Source: Tritrichomonas musculus
Taxonomy: Eukaryota; Parabasalia; Tritrichomonadida; Tritrichomonadidae
Length of the DNA stretch: 64,000 nucleotides
NCBI GenBank assembly: GCA_039105265.1
Contig: JAPFFF010000016.1
Location: forward strand, 1,612,001 to 1,676,000
Direction: 5' to 3'
Shown here piece after piece: positions 61,169 through 64,000 of this stretch (position 1 is the stretch's first letter; the number at the start of each line of letters is the position of its first letter). A program made the translations under genes and the position numbers. The notes beneath the pieces were generated by a model. The model worked only from the letters and a program-made list of their open reading frames with translations, was not told the DNA's origin and did not search any database.

Positions 61169-61462
61169 TTACTCGTTTGATTTGGATTCAGCGTCGAGAC
61201 GAGCTTTCAACGCGCGTAACTCAGCTAACTCTTGTTTCTTTCGTTCACGGTATTGTTTTTGTTGTAATCGTCTAGCGATGATTCTCTCTTCATCAGTAGC
61301 GTATTTACGTTTACGTCCACGATTGGATTTGGATGGAGTGGATGGTTCATCAGCGAGTAGTTCGTTGACATTGTTGTCGTCAGTGACTAATTCGTCTGAT
61401 TGTTTGGATCGTAATGATTTGATTACGTCTGTTTCGTTGAAGATGTCGGTATTGATAGTCAT
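61169..61462 (-). CDS. bZIP-like regulator of element B
   Basis: 97 residues. 'RGRKRKYATDEERIIARRLQQKQYRERKKQELAELRALKARL' (about 45-87) is a basic region followed by leucine heptads, as in bZIP proteins. The same YRERKKxEL core occurs in element A. It lies 6 bases past the penton-like gene's end, tail to tail. Confidence 0.6.
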   Translation of the reverse strand: MTINTDIFNETDVIKSLRSKQSDELVTDDNNVNELLADEPSTPSKSNRGRKRKYATDEERIIARRLQQKQYRERKKQELAELRALKARLDAESKSNE

Positions 61463-61469
61463 TTGCGTT

Positions 61470-61476
61470 GAAAATA
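61470..61476 (-). promoter_or_regulatory. TATTTTC box before the bZIP-like gene
   Basis: Weaker member of the element B box set; minus strand. Confidence 0.35.
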
Positions 61477-61503
61477 AAAAAATAAAATCATATACGAATC
61501 AAC

Positions 61504-62247
61504 TCACTTCTGATATTGATCGAAGTAATCACTAATCGATTTATACAGTCGATCCAAATATTTGACATGTAACGTGACATTACATCCGTTGAACTCATAT
61601 TCACCATCTGGTACGACACTCTTAATGATGTCGATAACATCTTTATTGATTGACATCGATATCGGAAGATTATCACGATAGAACCATCTTTCTGATTCAT
61701 TATCGTAATGTTGACGGATTTGTTCGAATGTTGATTTGTTACGACGGACTAGATGTAATATAACTCCATTTGGTTTATCTGGTATTGGTTCACGCCAGAT
61801 GAGATATCGATAATCGTGTTCATGATTCTTCGGTACCATTCGTGGACGTTGTTGTTTGATCGTAGATTCCATCTCTTCACGTTCAGTCGTAGCCATCTGA
61901 TCTAACAATTTATAGATTTGAAGAGCGTATCTTGATGAAGCCCACATAGCTACAGCGTTGACAAGTAATCTATGAACGTAGTAACCACGTAATTCAACAC
62001 TAACGTTGATTCTGTTATCTACTGGTATCGATCCAGCTAAATCACGATCATGTTCGAATGATTTCAACAACTCTTTAGTGTCTTTACTATTAATCCAGTC
62101 GTTAGCTCTCTTATTTGAATGACAAGCATCGATGATAGACTTCACCTGATACATATCATCATCGATTGAATGTATGATTCGTAGCTTCTTGTTATACTGG
62201 ATGTATTCGTATTCACAGTTGATTGGTTCGCGAATTATTGTAGACAT
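61504..62247 (-). CDS. KilA-N domain protein of element B
   Basis: 247 residues. Residues about 30-115 carry KilA-N traits: YQVKSIIDACHSNKRANDWI, later GYYVHRLLVNAVAMWASSRYALQIYKLLD. A short coiled part follows, then a C-terminal domain (YRYLIWREPIPDKPNGVILHLVRRN) like the DUF3627 that follows KilA-N in large DNA viruses. KilA-N proteins bind DNA and occur in phages, NCLDVs and virus-like elements. Confidence 0.7.
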   Translation of the reverse strand: MSTIIREPINCEYEYIQYNKKLRIIHSIDDDMYQVKSIIDACHSNKRANDWINSKDTKELLKSFEHDRDLAGSIPVDNRINVSVELRGYYVHRLLVNAVAMWASSRYALQIYKLLDQMATTEREEMESTIKQQRPRMVPKNHEHDYRYLIWREPIPDKPNGVILHLVRRNKSTFEQIRQHYDNESERWFYRDNLPISMSINKDVIDIIKSVVPDGEYEFNGCNVTLHVKYLDRLYKSISDYFDQYQK

Positions 62248-62260
62248 GTTTCAATTACGA

Positions 62261-62267
62261 TAAAATA
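62261..62267 (-). promoter_or_regulatory. TATTTTA box before the KilA-N gene
   Basis: Minus strand, 14 bases upstream of the ATG; weak member of the set. Confidence 0.35.
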
Positions 62268-62357
62268 TTAGATGCAAACTAGTTTGATGTTAATTATGGT
62301 GAACGTTACATAATGGTCGAAATGTCGTATAAAGAGTGGTTTTCATTAACGATATGT

Positions 62358-62381
62358 CTAGTGCGGAAATTTCCGCACTAG
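62358..62381. repeat. Perfect 24-bp palindrome
   Basis: CTAGTGCGGAAA followed at once by its complement TTTCCGCACTAG. It is the size of a strong operator or cruciform site. Confidence 0.85.
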
Positions 62382-63034
62382 CGTTTAGAGGTTCGAAACA
62401 GTGGATTTTCGATAGAAATCAACATAGATATCACGATTCACAGATTACTCGTTTTAAGATCCATTTTGTATCAAAAACAATGGTTTTTATTAACGATATG
62501 TCTAGTACGGAAATTCCGAGGGACCGGTTTACATAGTCGAAACATCGATACTATACATAATTTTTGACATGTGATATGAAAACTATTTTTGAAAAATTTT
62601 GGATAATTATGACGGTATATATGGTGATGGAATATAGCTGGAACAGAATAAATAGTAAATCAATATCTAATAAGTGTTAGCGCTAACGGGTATAGTGGTA
62701 GAGTCATGAATCGGTGGTCCGGAACACTTGTTCGATTCGCTGCTGTACCAATTTTCTGTGTTATTTTGTATCATATTTGTGATAGAACCCTAGCGAACTA
62801 AACACCTTGGGTAAACTATTACTTGTGGTATAGATAACACAGAAGCATTTGTCGACAAATGTAATCCTCGTAATGAAAAGACTTCCAGTCTCTTCCCCAA
62901 CCGAGTAGATGCATATTGTTTCTCTTTATGGGGTGGTATCATCCCGGGTACGTATCATCTCATATCGAATGCATGACGCATCTACGAAGACAGTTGGTTT
63001 TTGTATTTTTGGATCAAAAATAGAATGAATCCAT

Positions 63035-63481
63035 TTAGATTGGTTCATCGTCATCTTTATCAATCTCACGGAAATCATCAACTGATTGACTCTTAGTGAT
63101 CGTTTGTTTATATTCACTGATGACTTTATGAGCTTTGTTGTAGATCACTTCATATCTCTTCAATTCGGAGTGTAAACATAGTTTATCGATGAAGTATTGA
63201 TAATAATTGTTGTCTTTGTATTGTTTCGGTTTCAAATCGATTGTCATCAACATTGGATCTCTATATACTGATCGAAAACGATTCTCTTTCACTGTGATGT
63301 ATGGAACCTTACCAAACATGTCGATCATCTTGGACATATCTATAACAGTTGATCCGTATTTGACGAGTAATGGACGAACACTGATACCGAACTCGTTTGG
63401 ATAGATCTTACTATCGAGATACACGTAGAGTTTATCAGTGTTGATTGGATGAATGGTTTCGACGAAGCTCTTAACAGACAT
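63035..63481 (-). CDS. Hypothetical protein of element B, 148 residues
   Basis: The ATG at 63479-63481 (MSVKSFVETIHP) is preferred to an upstream GTG. The product is alpha/beta in character with a charged tail (FREIDKDDDEPI). No family is recognised. Confidence 0.5.
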   Translation of the reverse strand: MSVKSFVETIHPINTDKLYVYLDSKIYPNEFGISVRPLLVKYGSTVIDMSKMIDMFGKVPYITVKENRFRSVYRDPMLMTIDLKPKQYKDNNYYQYFIDKLCLHSELKRYEVIYNKAHKVISEYKQTITKSQSVDDFREIDKDDDEPI

Positions 63482-63493
63482 TGTTTCAATCAC

Positions 63494-63502
63494 GGAAAAA
63501 TA
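63494..63502 (-). promoter_or_regulatory. TATTTTTCC box before ATG 63481
   Basis: Minus strand, 12 bases between box and ATG; strong member of the set. Confidence 0.5.
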
Positions 63503-63507
63503 TTGTT

Positions 63508-63699
63508 TTAATTTATTAATTCAAGTAGTTCGTCAATGAGATATAGTTTTCCATCGATTAATACAGAGGTTTCTCCATAACCGTTATACCACTCATCAAG
63601 GATACGTGTCGGTGATTTTTCCATTACCAGATGTGGTTCTTCGACAGAGATCATATATTTACCATCGAATCCAGGTATATCAACGAAGTGTACTTCCAT
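63508..63699 (-). CDS. Small NUMOD4-like protein of element B
   Basis: 63 residues: 'FVDIPGFDGKYMISVEEPHLVME' then IDGKLYLIDELLELIN. The first part matches the NUMOD4 pattern (W-x-x-I-P-G-F-x-G-x-Y-x-V-S-x-x-G). Such motifs usually sit before an HNH nuclease; here it stands alone, so it may be a DNA-binding protein derived from a homing nuclease. Confidence 0.5.
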   Translation of the reverse strand: MEVHFVDIPGFDGKYMISVEEPHLVMEKSPTRILDEWYNGYGETSVLIDGKLYLIDELLELIN

Positions 63700-63709
63700 T
63701 TCAACAACA

Positions 63710-63717
63710 CAAAAATA
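63710..63717 (-). promoter_or_regulatory. TATTTTTG box before ATG 63699
   Basis: Minus strand, 10 bases upstream of the ATG; strong member of the set. Confidence 0.5.
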
Positions 63718-63735
63718 GTTGACTTAGATTAAGTT

Positions 63736-64000
63736 TTAGAACTTGATAGTTCTAGTAAATTGTGGTAATGTTATCTGTTGGAAACATTTCGTTTTACGGA
63801 AACAGTTGGTTCCATCAGTGAGATCAAATGTGATTGATTCACCATTGTATAATCGTTCATATAACTCTTCAACTGTAATATTCATACGTTTACATTTGTT
63901 GAGTATACACTGTTTTGGACAACCTTTGAGTCTAATGTGATAACCAGTGTTTCCGGTTTCATCTTCGAGTATATCGAGATATGATTTCTTACCGAGAGCG
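63736..64000 (-). CDS. C-terminal end of element B family B DNA polymerase
   Basis: The minus-strand frame is open from the right edge to TAA at 63736-63738; it has no start inside the window. It encodes 'ALGKKSYLDILEDETGN', 'YHIRLKGCPKQCIL' and 'EELYERLYNGESITFDL'. The GKKSY and RLKG motifs are the palm-to-thumb region of Polinton-type polymerases. It shows that element B has its own polymerase, separate from that of element A. Confidence 0.7.
   Translation of the reverse strand, partial: ALGKKSYLDILEDETGNTGYHIRLKGCPKQCILNKCKRMNITVEELYERLYNGESITFDLTDGTNCFRKTKCFQQITLPQFTRTIKF

Larger units (their letters stand above)
62248..63034. other. Gene-free region of element B with palindromes and repeats
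   Basis: A direct repeat (TTTTCATTAACGATATGTCTAGTGCGGAAAT and a variant at about 62480-62517) surrounds a perfect palindrome. Further on lie GTTAGCGCTAAC (62676-62687) and a tRNA-like A/B-box pair (about 62697-62745). No gene is supported. Confidence 0.55.
45387..64000. mobile_element. Polinton/Maverick fossil B, right end outside window
   Basis: The left end is placed near AGTAGTAATATTAGACTG (45384-45404), preceded by GGGAGT. At least 18.6 kb long. Parts in order: two hypothetical proteins, integrase, packaging ATPase, three small basic or repeat proteins, major capsid protein, HNH endonuclease, two small proteins, the giant fibre-like protein (minus), a possible penton protein, bZIP-like and KilA-N proteins (minus), two small minus-strand proteins and the end of a family B polymerase (minus). 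Intergenic gaps are tiny and base composition is less AT-rich than host DNA. Every visible part looks whole, so the insertion is probably young. The right repeat lies outside the window, so age cannot be gauged from the ends. Confidence 0.85.

Noticed and set aside
62690-62765. tRNA gene in element B
   Set aside because: No acceptor, anticodon or T stem can be paired; only A/B-box-like words are present.

Overview
The window reads as nuclear DNA of a trichomonad (Parabasalia), probably Tritrichomonas-like. The grounds are very AT-rich intergenic DNA, intron-poor genes and trichomonad-expanded families: DUF3447/ankyrin proteins, BspA-like leucine-rich proteins, TKL-like kinases with Sel1 repeats, and an iron-sulfur flavoprotein. 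Three genes also have trichomonad-type initiator boxes (TCAYWW) a few bases before the ATG. The species call is an inference.

Host part (1 to about 38.3 kb). In order: a DUF3447/ankyrin gene cut by the left edge and the BspA-like LRR frame after it; a GT8 glycosyltransferase; a damaged DEAH-helicase/RBR-type gene; a protein kinase fused to a tubulin-tyrosine-ligase-like domain; an iron-sulfur flavoprotein; an ABCB half-transporter (minus); a GTPase/coiled-coil/discoidin-like protein (minus); a decayed kinase-Sel1 gene (minus); a UVSSA-like protein; a UBA-PARP protein (minus); tRNA-Glu; a cytosolic alpha-amylase (minus); and a second BspA-like LRR gene (minus). The gaps hold DNA-transposon remains: a 576-bp Mutator-like element with 142-bp terminal inverted repeats sitting in poly-T, a 1.46-kb Tc1/mariner-like element, hAT-like elements (one nested in another, both with 8-bp target duplications), a 132-bp tandem repeat, and long A or T tracts.

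Virus-like part (38.3 to 64 kb). Two Polinton-type fossils lie 236 bp apart. Element A (38315-45150) has 381-bp inverted repeats and carries a protein-primed family B DNA polymerase region plus two small genes, but no capsid or integrase gene. It looks young and nearly whole, with about one break in the polymerase region. Element B starts near 45387 and runs off the right edge. It carries an integrase, packaging ATPase, double-jelly-roll capsid protein, an HNH endonuclease, small virion-like proteins, a 2209-residue fibre-like protein, a possible penton protein, a bZIP-like protein, a KilA-N protein and, at the edge, the end of a family B polymerase. Its visible genes look whole. A TATTTTT(G/C)-like box precedes many of its genes, unlike the host initiator.

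Best candidates for something new: the kinase-TTL fusion; the polymerase-only inverted-repeat element with OTU-like and HNH-like modules; the giant internally duplicated fibre-like protein; and the element-wide promoter box of element B.
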